56,771 nt of DNA from Planctomycetota bacterium (GTDB lineage: Bacteria; Planctomycetota; UBA1135; GCA-002686595). Positions within the stretch are counted from its first letter, which is position 1, and each line of letters opens with the position of its first letter. The notes below the pieces were generated by a model. That model saw only the letters and a list, made by a program, of their open reading frames with translations, was not told where the DNA came from and did no database searches. The stretch lies in NCBI GenBank assembly GCA_014237855.1, contig JABACD010000029.1, positions 1-56,771 on the forward strand, read 5' to 3'. Shown here piece after piece: positions 26,499 to 34,431 of this stretch. Both the position numbers and the translations under genes were made by a program.

Positions 26499-28618
26499 GC
26501 CCCTCATCGTCAGGTCCGAGACGAAAGAAGACCGGCCGTAGCGGCTCGTCGTCCACGGCTAGGGTCAAGTCCACCCGGGCCAGTGATGAGCCGGTCGTCG
26601 TGGCCGATGCCGTGGCTTCATTGCCCGACTCCGACATCCCCGAGCTCTATCGATTCTGGGCGGGGAAGCGACGCGGAAGTGCAGCGGGCACCGCCCAGGA
26701 GCAGCGGGCTGCTGTGCTGGAATTGATGCAGGATGGTGAGCTGCTCAGTGCCCGGATCGAGGGCATGGGTAGTCGGCTGCACACGATTTTCGACGTCTTG
26801 CTGGGGGCGCCTCGGTATGAGCTCCCGATGTCCGAACTCTCGGTTCACAAGCAGCTGGCTTATCTGTCCACCTATGACCTTGAGGCGGCCATAGCCGTGC
26901 TCGAGCGCCATTGCCTGCTGGTCCCCAGTCGCTCCAAGGAGATGGCGCGCTATGGAATGCGTGCGTACGCAGTTCCAGTCGACCTGGGAGAGCGCATCCA
27001 GCAGCAGCGTCGTTCCGAGCGTCGTGGAGTCTTTGATGTCTTTGCCTTGAGGGGGCACCTCGATCGCTTGTGTAGCGAGTCGTCCAAGAAGTCGGTGATG
27101 TCCACCAAGCGGCAGCGCGAGTTCTACAAGATGTACTCGAATGAGGCCGCTGCGGTGGCACGGATCGAGCGACTGCCGGATGAGTTGCGTGTACTCGTTG
27201 AGAAGGTTGTCCTCGAGTTTGGTGGAATCCTCTCTCGAGATCTCTTCGAGCGGATGGATCATGAGCTGCCCACCTGGAATGGACGACGCTGGGCGAAGGT
27301 CCTCGAGGACTCGATGGTGGGCACGGTGGAGCGCCTTGATCTTGGTTCCTATGGCCTGCAGCACAACGATGAGACCCTGATCGTCTTCAACGAGGTCGCG
27401 CTGGCATGGCTACGGCGGGTTGCTGTTCCTGGCGATCCCGATGCACCACGAGATGAGGCGTCGATCGGCGTTGATCTGGCTTCCAACATCTCGCGCTTCA
27501 TTGGGTACATCCTGGATCACAGCGTCCGCTTCACGGTGCGGGGTGAGATCTTCAAGACAACTGAGAAGCGAATTCTGGGTGAGCTGATCCCCAATCCTGG
27601 GCGAGAGCTCGCGCGTGAGCAGGTCTTGAGTTTTATCTACGGCTTTGCCCGACACGCGAGGTTGATTGAAAGCACCGGTGAACGAACCTTTGCGCTGACC
27701 GGTCACGGTCGGGACTGGGAGCCACGCCCCCTCGAGGAAAAAATCGCCACCCTACTCGACTACACCATCGAGGAGCGCGACCTTGGCGGCGAGTACTTTC
27801 ACCAGGCGCGGCTGCGCCGGATCTACCTGCGGCTGCTCAAGCGTGTTGAGGTTGGTATCTGGTACGACCTGATGTATCTGCCGTTCCTGGCTCGCAATAC
27901 CTACCTTTCGAATCTCGACGGACTTGCGGTAGAGGACTACTTCCGTGCGCATGGTGGCCATCGTGGGAACATGGAGGATCTTCAGCGGCTGGCATGGAAT
28001 CTGGTCAGTTGGGTACGTAAGCGCCTCTACCTGCTTGGAATCGTTGATCTCGGCTATGACGGTCACGGTCGCCCAGTGGCCATGCGGCTCACGCGTATGG
28101 GGGCCAAGATGCTTGGAGTTGCGGTGCAAGAAGAAGAGCATGGCGGCATCGGCAACCTCATCGTGACGCCGGACTTTGAGGTCGTGCTGTTCCCGACAGG
28201 AGATGATGCGGAGCTCGTGCACGACCTGGACCGCTTCTGCAAGCGAGAGAAGAATGGTCACCTGACCCACTTTCGTATTCTCGAGAAGGGGGTACACCGG
28301 GCTCTTGCCGAGGGGATGTTCCTGCGCCGAATCCTGTCCACCCTCGAGCAGAACTCAAGGACGCCTGTGCCACAGAACGTGCTCTACTCGATCAGTGACT
28401 GGGCCGCTCATGCCGGGCTGTTACAGCTGAATAAGGCGCTGGAGGTGCGTGGTGAGAACGTGGATGCCCTCGCTCGCTTCGCCGCAGATCCCGGAGTGCG
28501 TCCCTATCTGGGCAAGGTGATTGACGACCGCTGCGTCAAGCTCAAGTCAAAGTCGACTCCCAAGCGTATGCAGTCGCTGCTGCGAGAATTGGGGTTCCTG
28601 GTCGAGCTGGCCGAGTGA
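26495..28618 (+). CDS. XPB-associated winged-helix protein (helicase C-terminal-domain family)
   Basis: 707 aa, coupled to the XPB gene by ATGA. Ser/Arg/Lys-rich N-terminal 30 residues, then a long, mainly helical protein with several winged-helix-like segments. Residues about 553-640 (NLIVTPDFEVVLF, then a helix-rich part ending PQNVLYSISDWAAHAGLL) match the pattern of the helicase conserved C-terminal domain proteins encoded beside XPB in actinobacteria. There are no Walker motifs, so it is not itself a helicase. I infer a partner of XPB, functionally comparable to p52/Tfb2 of TFIIH or archaeal Bax1, but no nuclease motif was found. Length and intactness suggest a working gene. Confidence 0.8.
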   Translation: MSPSSSGPRRKKTGRSGSSSTARVKSTRASDEPVVVADAVASLPDSDIPELYRFWAGKRRGSAAGTAQEQRAAVLELMQDGELLSARIEGMGSRLHTIFDVLLGAPRYELPMSELSVHKQLAYLSTYDLEAAIAVLERHCLLVPSRSKEMARYGMRAYAVPVDLGERIQQQRRSERRGVFDVFALRGHLDRLCSESSKKSVMSTKRQREFYKMYSNEAAAVARIERLPDELRVLVEKVVLEFGGILSRDLFERMDHELPTWNGRRWAKVLEDSMVGTVERLDLGSYGLQHNDETLIVFNEVALAWLRRVAVPGDPDAPRDEASIGVDLASNISRFIGYILDHSVRFTVRGEIFKTTEKRILGELIPNPGRELAREQVLSFIYGFARHARLIESTGERTFALTGHGRDWEPRPLEEKIATLLDYTIEERDLGGEYFHQARLRRIYLRLLKRVEVGIWYDLMYLPFLARNTYLSNLDGLAVEDYFRAHGGHRGNMEDLQRLAWNLVSWVRKRLYLLGIVDLGYDGHGRPVAMRLTRMGAKMLGVAVQEEEHGGIGNLIVTPDFEVVLFPTGDDAELVHDLDRFCKREKNGHLTHFRILEKGVHRALAEGMFLRRILSTLEQNSRTPVPQNVLYSISDWAAHAGLLQLNKALEVRGENVDALARFAADPGVRPYLGKVIDDRCVKLKSKSTPKRMQSLLRELGFLVELAE

Positions 28619-29271
28619 TGAGGCGGCGCTTGCCCGGGCGGCTGCTGGCCTTGACGCCGGGGCTCGCGCGGAGTGAAGCAGACTGCGCACGACTTCTCAG
28701 CAAGATCGGAGAGGCCTTCGAAGCGGGGCTTCCTGCTGTACTCTTGCGCGAGCCGCTTCTTCCCGACGGCCACCTCTTGCTCCTTGCGCAGCAGGTTGTC
28801 GACCTGGCACGTCGCTTCGAAGAGCAGTGGGTTGGGGTGCATGATCGGGTTCATGTCTGTCGCGCGGCCGGCGCGGATGGTGTGCATCTTGGTTTTCGTT
28901 CCCTGGCTCCAGAGGTCGCTCGGTTGGCCCTCGCTGAGGAGTGCACGATTGGGTTCTCCGCCCATGCTCATGATGAAGCCAGGTCCTGGAGTGGTGCGGA
29001 CTACCTGACCTTTGGCCCTGTCAGGGAGACCACGTCCAAGCGTGGCCTGCTCGAGCCCACGGGGGTCGAAGGGCTTCGACGTGCGGTGCTTTCTGCCAGC
29101 CAGCCGGTCCTCGCCCTGGGAGGGCTCCAGCCCGATGACGTTCTAGCCATGCGCGAGGCCGGTGCTGCTGGTGTTGCCGTACTCTCTGGCATCCTGGGGG
29201 CAGCGGACGTGGGGCCCGCTGTCAGACGATTCATGATGGCGCTCGAACCTTCCGGCGGAGGTCCTTCTTGA
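28615..29271 (+). CDS. ThiE/TenI-family TIM-barrel protein
   Basis: 218 aa, start GTG at 28615 or ATG at 28618, overlapping the previous stop. The family is recognisable from GADGVHLG, IGFSAHAHDEA, GADYLTFGPVRETTSK and VLALGGLQPDDV. However, several thiamine-phosphate-synthase substrate residues differ: the Q-x-R-E-K strand is VLLREPL (Gln and Lys replaced), the N-D after the second strand is VHD, and HLG is followed by FRS instead of Q-E-D. It may be a TenI-type thiazole tautomerase or a diverged ThiE. thiL lies two genes downstream, which supports a link to thiamine diphosphate synthesis. Confidence 0.75.
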   Translation: MMRRRLPGRLLALTPGLARSEADCARLLSKIGEAFEAGLPAVLLREPLLPDGHLLLLAQQVVDLARRFEEQWVGVHDRVHVCRAAGADGVHLGFRSLAPEVARLALAEECTIGFSAHAHDEARSWSGADYLTFGPVRETTSKRGLLEPTGVEGLRRAVLSASQPVLALGGLQPDDVLAMREAGAAGVAVLSGILGAADVGPAVRRFMMALEPSGGGPS

Positions 29272-29645
29272 ACCCCAGGCGGCTCCAGCGAAGCTTGCGA
29301 TTCCTGACCCTGAGCTGTGCCGCCCTGGGGGGGCTCTATCTCTGGAATCGCTACGAGGTGATCGTGCTCCCCGGGGAGGGGTGCTTGCCGCTCCAGAGCA
29401 TCCGACCTGGTAACACTCTCTGGATCGATCTCGTTCCGGCCAGGATTGGCGTGGGTGATGTGGTCTTCTTCGATCTCCCCGAGGGGACCATCGCCTTGGC
29501 TCAGGTGGGCCGGATCGAGGAGGGTCCGCTGCGCTACTGGCTCGAGACGGACAATCCAGGCTGCCCTGGGTATCAGAGTGAGGAATTGGGGTGGATCGAT
29601 GAGGAGTCGATTCACGGTAGACTGATGATGTCCATCGACCTGTAG
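29268..29645 (+). CDS. Small membrane-anchored S24/S26 peptidase-like protein, probably inactive
   Basis: 125 aa from a TTG overlapping the previous stop (TTGA). One N-terminal membrane helix (about 11-25, LTLSCAALGGLYLW) is followed by a signal-peptidase-like beta fold: SIRPGNTLWI matches the S-x-x-P box carrying the catalytic Ser, GVGDVVFFDLP the G-D-x-V strand, and DNPGCPGYQSEELGWIDEE, I-H-G-R the C-terminal block normally read G-D-N-x-x-S-x-D-S-R-x-x-G and I-x-G-K. The catalytic Lys strand (usually K-R-V) reads ALAQVGRI, with no Lys. I infer a non-catalytic or differently working member. Its role in this operon is unknown. Confidence 0.65.
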   Translation: MNPRRLQRSLRFLTLSCAALGGLYLWNRYEVIVLPGEGCLPLQSIRPGNTLWIDLVPARIGVGDVVFFDLPEGTIALAQVGRIEEGPLRYWLETDNPGCPGYQSEELGWIDEESIHGRLMMSIDL

Positions 29646-29655
29646 GGCTCGTGAC

Positions 29656-30552
29656 TTGGGCTGGAACGAAGATCACCTCCACCGTTGGCTTGCACGCCGC
29701 AATGCGCCGAAGATCCTGCGTGGGAGCTTTGGGCACGATGCGGCCGTGCTTGCGCCCTCCGCAGATCGTTGTGTGCAGTGCTCGGATCAGACCATCGAAG
29801 GTGTGCACTTCGAGCCGCAAACAAGGCCTTCCGACGTAGGGCGCAAGGCTGTCAATCGTGTGCTCTCAGACCTTGCTGCCACCGCTGCTGTTCCGCGCTC
29901 AATACTCCTGAATGTGGCGGCGCCCGAATCGACCGAGGAGTCGTGGGTTCGTCGTCTGATTCAGGCCGTTGCAAGAACTGCCGAGAGTGCCGGTGCGGAG
30001 CTTGTTGGGGGGGACCTCTCTTCCATTGCCGGTCCGCGGGTGATCTCGGTCTTTGCCTCGGGCGCCTTGCCCGGTCGACGTCGCCCACCGGGAAGAGATC
30101 GGGCTCGGGCTGGACAGCGCGTCGTCCTCTCGGGACCTGTTGGGGGCAGTCGAGCTGGCCGTCACCTGTCCTTCAAACCTCGGATCAGCGAGGGGCAGGC
30201 TCTCTTTCAGGCAGGAGCAACCGCAATGATGGACGTGAGCGACGGCCTCGCCTGGGATCTGTTCAGGCTGGCTCGCGCCTCCGGTGTGAGGATCCACTTG
30301 AAGGCGGTCCCCATCCATCGGGATGCACGCCGGGCCGCCAGCCGAAGCGGTCGAAGTGCTCTGGATCACGCCTTGCACGATGGTGAGGACCACGAGCTGA
30401 TTGCCTGCCTGGGAAGAGGTCAGCTGCCGCCTGGTTGTCTCGAGATCGGCAGGGTCAGCAAGGGCTCGGGCCTGCAATTGGAATCGGAACTGACTGGGGA
30501 GGAAGAGGCGCGTTCCTGGAGACCGGAGATGGGAGGATGGACTCATGGCTAG
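29656..30552 (+). CDS. thiL: Thiamine-monophosphate kinase
   Basis: 298 aa from a TTG at 29656, 10 bp after the S26-like gene. It phosphorylates thiamine phosphate to the diphosphate cofactor. Family blocks present are CSDQTIEGVHF, VLSDLAATAA, LVGGDLSSI, MMDVSDGLAWDL and HDGEDHEL. The first Mg/ATP box, normally G-D-D-A-A, reads G-H-D-A-A, an unusual change at the first Asp. It overlaps tsaE by 8 bp. Cytoplasmic enzyme of the purM/thiL fold. Confidence 0.87.
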   Translation: MGWNEDHLHRWLARRNAPKILRGSFGHDAAVLAPSADRCVQCSDQTIEGVHFEPQTRPSDVGRKAVNRVLSDLAATAAVPRSILLNVAAPESTEESWVRRLIQAVARTAESAGAELVGGDLSSIAGPRVISVFASGALPGRRRPPGRDRARAGQRVVLSGPVGGSRAGRHLSFKPRISEGQALFQAGATAMMDVSDGLAWDLFRLARASGVRIHLKAVPIHRDARRAASRSGRSALDHALHDGEDHELIACLGRGQLPPGCLEIGRVSKGSGLQLESELTGEEEARSWRPEMGGWTHG

Positions 30553-31075
30553 AGCAGGGGAATCTCCGGGCTACACGTCGCGCATCTTTCTGAGCTGCTC
30601 GACCGAGGCCACGGAGGAACTCGGTGCCGCGATCGCTCGGCTGGCTCCTCCTGGGCTCGTGCTGGTTCTCGAGGGTGAGCTGGGTGCGGGCAAGACCTGT
30701 TTCGTGCGTGGCTTTGCCCGGGGGCTGGAGGTCGTCGAACCCGTGACCAGCCCGACCTTCTCCCTCATGAACGAGTACGAGGGACGGCTGCCGCTGTTGC
30801 ACTTCGATGCCTGGATGGAGGGTCGCGAGCGGTCCTTCCTGGCTGATGGGGGGGCCGACCAGCTGGGGCAAGAGGCAATTGCCCTGATCGAGTGGGGTGA
30901 GCGCGTCGATGAGTGGCTCCCGCGACCCTTCCTGCGTCTGAAACTCTCCCACAGGAGAGAGCCCGAAACCCGGCGAATCGAGGTTGGTATCATCGGCCCT
31001 TCCGAGGGGCTTGAGGCTCTCGTCACCGCCCTGAGGCCCATGCAGGGCCTTCTGGAGGGGGAAGAGGCAGGCTGA
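30545..31075 (+). CDS. tsaE: tRNA N6-threonylcarbamoyladenosine synthesis ATPase
   Basis: 176 aa. Small P-loop ATPase needed with TsaB, TsaC and TsaD for t6A37 modification of ANN-decoding tRNAs. Walker A GELGAGKT at 44-51, VTSPTFSLMNEY, HFDAW and IEWGERV are the standard TsaE blocks. A C-terminal extension of about 35 residues follows the core. It overlaps thiL by 8 bp and is the last gene of the tightly packed uvrA run. An 87-bp gap separates it from the ECF sigma gene. Confidence 0.93.
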   Translation: MARAGESPGYTSRIFLSCSTEATEELGAAIARLAPPGLVLVLEGELGAGKTCFVRGFARGLEVVEPVTSPTFSLMNEYEGRLPLLHFDAWMEGRERSFLADGGADQLGQEAIALIEWGERVDEWLPRPFLRLKLSHRREPETRRIEVGIIGPSEGLEALVTALRPMQGLLEGEEAG

Positions 31076-31131
31076 GCACCTGCAGGGTCCCATGGAAGAA
31101 ATCCTCGAATTGGAGCCAGCTTCAGTTGAAC

Positions 31132-31153
31132 CCAACGGCGCTCCGGGCGTTGG
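31132..31153 (+). promoter_or_regulatory. Possible RNA hairpin covering the sigma-factor ribosome site
   Basis: Arms CCAACG (31132-31137) and CGTTGG (31148-31153) can form a 6-bp stem. The last two bases of the right arm are the first two of the Shine-Dalgarno GGAGG (31152-31156) of the sigma gene that starts at 31163. It could hold back translation, but the stem is short and this is an inference. Confidence 0.25.
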
Positions 31154-31162
31154 AGGCCCTCG

Positions 31163-31795
31163 TTGAATGGGCCCTGGGACTCTGAACGGGACCCCTTGGT
31201 CGCCCTGAGAGACGGGGATCCGACGCTCTTCGAGGCCTTCGTGGCATCCCAGAGCGGAGTGCTCCTGGCTTTCTTTCGGCGCAGAGGGGTGACTCCGAAT
31301 GAAGCGGAGGACCTGGTCCAGGAGGTGTTCCTCAAGTTGTTCCGTCACGCAGCCAACTACCAGCCCAGCGGGCGTTTTCAGGCCTTTGCATTTCGCATTG
31401 CCCAGAACGCCTGGATCGACCGTTCGCGCCGACTCGCGGTGCGGCCGCGTCTGCTTGGCTCGAATATTCCTGAGGGTGAGGATGAGCAGGACCTGTTCCT
31501 GCAGGAACCTTCGACCGTGCCGTCCCCGCTCCAGGTGGCCGAGGAGCGAGAGGAGGCCGGTCGTATCGAGGCGCATCTGTCGGAGCTCTCCGAGGGCCAG
31601 CGCATGGTCTTCGAGCTGGGTGTGATTCAGGAGCTGGCCTACAGCGAGATCGCTTCCATCCTCGAGATCCCCGAGGGCACGGTCAAGTCCCGGATGTTCC
31701 ACGCTGTTCGTAGGCTTCGCTCCTTGGTCGAGAGTAAGGACTCGACGTCCTCTGAAGGGGCAGCCGGCACTCGCCGTGCGCAGGAGCAAGGATAG
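31163..31795 (+). CDS. ECF-type RNA polymerase sigma factor
   Basis: 210 aa. The TTG start at 31163 is supported by GGAGG 6 nt upstream. Region 2 is seen in NEAEDLVQEVFLKLFRHAANY and FAFRIAQNAWIDRSRR; region 4 helix-turn-helix in YSEIASILEIPEGTVKSRM. A 25-residue Ser/Gly/Arg-rich tail follows. ECF sigma factors redirect RNA polymerase to stress or envelope promoters and are usually held by a cognate anti-sigma. The next gene, 3 bp downstream, has a single membrane helix and fits that role. The target promoter was not identified. Confidence 0.9.
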   Translation: MNGPWDSERDPLVALRDGDPTLFEAFVASQSGVLLAFFRRRGVTPNEAEDLVQEVFLKLFRHAANYQPSGRFQAFAFRIAQNAWIDRSRRLAVRPRLLGSNIPEGEDEQDLFLQEPSTVPSPLQVAEEREEAGRIEAHLSELSEGQRMVFELGVIQELAYSEIASILEIPEGTVKSRMFHAVRRLRSLVESKDSTSSEGAAGTRRAQEQG

Positions 31796-31798
31796 CTC

Positions 31799-32764
31799 AT
31801 GGATGATTCAAAGAGAGATTGGTCGGACGAGGACCTCGTTGCCTGGATCTTGAATCGTCAGCTGCTCGATGCACCCAATCGCGAGGAGCTTGCGTCGTCC
31901 GACGATGTGCGCGTACGCCTCGAGGGTTATGAGCAATTTCTCGATCATGTACGTGGCGAGTTGCGTTCGGAGGAAGCTGGGCAGAACGAGGATCTGACTG
32001 TCCTGAACGAGGCTATCCTCGATCGAACGACCCGGGAGGACGTCTCCTGGAGAGGAGATCTACGTCTGGTCGGAGGATTCTTGCGTACCCGTCTGCACTC
32101 CTCGGTCGTGCTGCGTGTGGTGGCGGCCAGCTTGCTGATTCACATCGCAGCGCTACCAGTCCTGGCATACTTCGGCTGGGCTCAACCTGAGTCGCAAACT
32201 CGCATTGGCTTCGAGTTCCCCGGGGAGCTTCCCTTTGCCGCGGCGGATCCCGAGCCACAGTTTCCGGACAGCGAGTCCGAGACGGATGATGTCCTGGGAG
32301 AACAGGCTCTCGACCGGCTGGGTGAAGGCGAGAGTGCTGGGGCGCTTCTCCGAGCCCGGCTACGTGCGCAAGGGCGCTTCGATCTCGATGGTCTGGATGG
32401 CGATGTACCGGTTGAGAGTGTCAACTGGGGAGATGCTCTGGGGTTGATCTTGCGAAGCGAACAGCTCCTTGACGAACGGGATGAAGTCGCCGATCTCGCG
32501 AACTGGAGGCGCAGGGCGCATCTGGACTTCGTCCTGTCAGAACTGCGCTCCGAACTCACTCGGCTGGGAGCGAGTGCTGATGATCAGGCTCTGAGAATGC
32601 TGGCGGCCAGCGCCTGGCTACGTGCCCGGGAGGCCAAGGAAGGAGCAGAGGACCCCGCCATGCTGGCCAGCTGTCGGCAGTGGTTGGGTAGTGATTCCTT
32701 CCTGCATGCAGGCGCCTGGAGATTGGCTTTCGAAGAGGCTAGAAACGAGTTCGATACCCGGTAG
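31799..32764 (+). CDS. Probable membrane-bound anti-sigma factor
   Basis: 321 aa. An acidic N-terminal cytoplasmic part of about 100 residues (WSDEDLVAWILNRQLL) is followed by one transmembrane helix (about 102-126, SSVVLRVVAASLLIHI) and a 190-residue outside part rich in acidic residues, ending in a helical region. This layout and its position 3 bp after the ECF sigma gene make it the likely anti-sigma. No zinc-binding H-x3-C-x2-C motif is present, so it is not of the ZAS type. The outer domain is not one I recognise. Confidence 0.6.
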   Translation: MDDSKRDWSDEDLVAWILNRQLLDAPNREELASSDDVRVRLEGYEQFLDHVRGELRSEEAGQNEDLTVLNEAILDRTTREDVSWRGDLRLVGGFLRTRLHSSVVLRVVAASLLIHIAALPVLAYFGWAQPESQTRIGFEFPGELPFAAADPEPQFPDSESETDDVLGEQALDRLGEGESAGALLRARLRAQGRFDLDGLDGDVPVESVNWGDALGLILRSEQLLDERDEVADLANWRRRAHLDFVLSELRSELTRLGASADDQALRMLAASAWLRAREAKEGAEDPAMLASCRQWLGSDSFLHAGAWRLAFEEARNEFDTR

Positions 32765-32853
32765 GCAGGCTTTGCGAGAGAGTCTGACGGGGTAGATCGA
32801 AACAAGCGGGTCAATGTGCGTAGGGCAGTGTGGAGTCCGTTGAACCGGTGCCC

Positions 32854-32859
32854 TATCCT
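32854..32859 (+). promoter_or_regulatory. Putative -10 element (TATCCT) of a leaderless promoter
   Basis: TATCCT with 9 nt before the ATG at 32869; the context (CTATCCT, then ACCATGA) closely matches that of galE. Confidence 0.4.
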
Positions 32860-32868
32860 CTACCAACC

Positions 32869-34431
32869 ATGACCCCCCCGATGACGCTTGCCTGCTCGTT
32901 CTGCACGATTCCGGTACTCTCATTTCTGCTCTCATTTTCCTGGCCCGCAGAGCTTGGCCAGGATGAGACCGCCAGCTCGACCTCGCCCATCGTGGTAGAC
33001 GCGGAGCCCGATCAGGTCGCAGGGCCGCGTACCCTGCCAATCTCGTTGGAATCGGCGCTGACACTGGCGGAGACCAACAACCTCGGGCTCCACATGCAGG
33101 ATCTGGCCACGGAGGTGGCGCAGTTCAATGCGCTGGGGGCCTGGGGAGCTTACGACTGGGTGATTGGTGGCAATGTTCGCTACACGGACTTCGAGCGCAA
33201 GCCTTCGACGGAGACCGAGGGTCTTGTCTTGCAAGAAGGCGACATCTTCTTCTGGGATCTGCGGCTGGATCGCAACCTGGAGAGCGGCGGAGCTTTCAGC
33301 GCGGTCTTTGATTCGAACCGGACGAGTACGACGAGTCAGAACTCGATCTTTCCAACCCAGATCGAGGATCAAATCAGCTTCAACTTGAATCAGCCCCTGT
33401 TACGTGGGGTGGGATATGATCGGGCAACCTCAGACCAGCGTGAGTCAGAGTTGGTCTACTTGCAGCAGATCGAGGTGCGGCGGCAGGCCCTTCAGAGCCT
33501 TCTCCAGCAGACCAGTGATGCATACTGGAACCTGGTTCAAACCCGCAATCAGCTGGGTGTTGCCGAGTCCAGCCTTGGACTCGGGCGAGAGCAGCTCGAG
33601 CGCAATCGGCGCTTGCTCAATGCGGGTGTTGGCACCGAGGTAGAGGTCATCCAGGCTGAGGCGGAGGTGGCGCGTCGTGAGGAGACGCGCTTGCTCGCCG
33701 ATGTCACGATGCGCATTGCTGGTGATGCGCTGAAGGCTCTGCTCTTTCCAGGTACGGACACCGCTAGCTGGAACACCGTCCTGCTCCCGACGACCGAGGT
33801 ACCCGAAGATGTGAGCGTGGATGACCTCGTCAGCTGGGAGGCAGCGCTGGAAGTGGCTCTGGACTATCGCCCGGAGCTGCGGCAGGGGGCCTACCAGATT
33901 CAAATCGCGAAGCTGATCCACGAGCGAACCATCTCAGATCGACGCATCGGTCTGGACCTGAATCTCAGCGCCGTGAGTCAGGGCTTGGACACGACCTGGG
34001 CTGACTCGGCCAGCGAGGCCTTGGACTTCAAGTACATGTCCTACGTCGCCGGACTGAGCCTCAATGCCCCTGTACAGAATCGAACGGCAGCCAATGCGGA
34101 GCGTGCGGCTGAGCGCAATCATCGATCGGCTCAGGCGGCCCAGGATCAACAGCAGGTTACAATTGTGTCAGAGGTTCGTGATGCGGTACGACAGTTGCAC
34201 TATCAGAGCCTTGCGGTCCGCGCTGCAGGAGAGAGTCTGCGCGCCGCAGAGCGACAGCTAGCGGCCGAGGAGGCACGCTACGAGAACGACCTCTCGACCA
34301 ATTTTCAGGTATTGGAATTTCAGATGCAGCTCGTGGAAGCGATGAACAGCGAACAGACCGCCAGGGTGAACTTCGCCAAGGCGGTATTTCAACTGCGCGC
34401 CGCGCAGGGCACCCTGGGCGAGCGGCTTTGA
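32869..34431 (+). CDS. TolC-family outer-membrane efflux protein
   Basis: 520 aa from the ATG at 32869, which opens a signal peptide (CTIPVLSFLLSFSW). The mature part has two similar halves of long helices with heptad patterns, characteristic of outer-membrane efflux channels: ISLESALTLAETNNLGL at the start, SDAYWNLVQTRNQLGVAESSL in the middle, DLVSWEAALEVALDYRPELRQ opening the second half, and RDAVRQLHYQSLAVRAAGESL near the end. It would form the outer-membrane exit of a type I or RND-type pump; no pump or adaptor gene is adjacent. It is coupled by TTGA to the HEAT lipoprotein, and lies 104 bp after the anti-sigma gene. Confidence 0.85.
   Translation: MTPPMTLACSFCTIPVLSFLLSFSWPAELGQDETASSTSPIVVDAEPDQVAGPRTLPISLESALTLAETNNLGLHMQDLATEVAQFNALGAWGAYDWVIGGNVRYTDFERKPSTETEGLVLQEGDIFFWDLRLDRNLESGGAFSAVFDSNRTSTTSQNSIFPTQIEDQISFNLNQPLLRGVGYDRATSDQRESELVYLQQIEVRRQALQSLLQQTSDAYWNLVQTRNQLGVAESSLGLGREQLERNRRLLNAGVGTEVEVIQAEAEVARREETRLLADVTMRIAGDALKALLFPGTDTASWNTVLLPTTEVPEDVSVDDLVSWEAALEVALDYRPELRQGAYQIQIAKLIHERTISDRRIGLDLNLSAVSQGLDTTWADSASEALDFKYMSYVAGLSLNAPVQNRTAANAERAAERNHRSAQAAQDQQQVTIVSEVRDAVRQLHYQSLAVRAAGESLRAAERQLAAEEARYENDLSTNFQVLEFQMQLVEAMNSEQTARVNFAKAVFQLRAAQGTLGERL

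Noticed and set aside
30455..31789. 444-codon open frame on the - strand
   Set aside because: Antisense to tsaE and the ECF sigma gene, which have complete family motifs.
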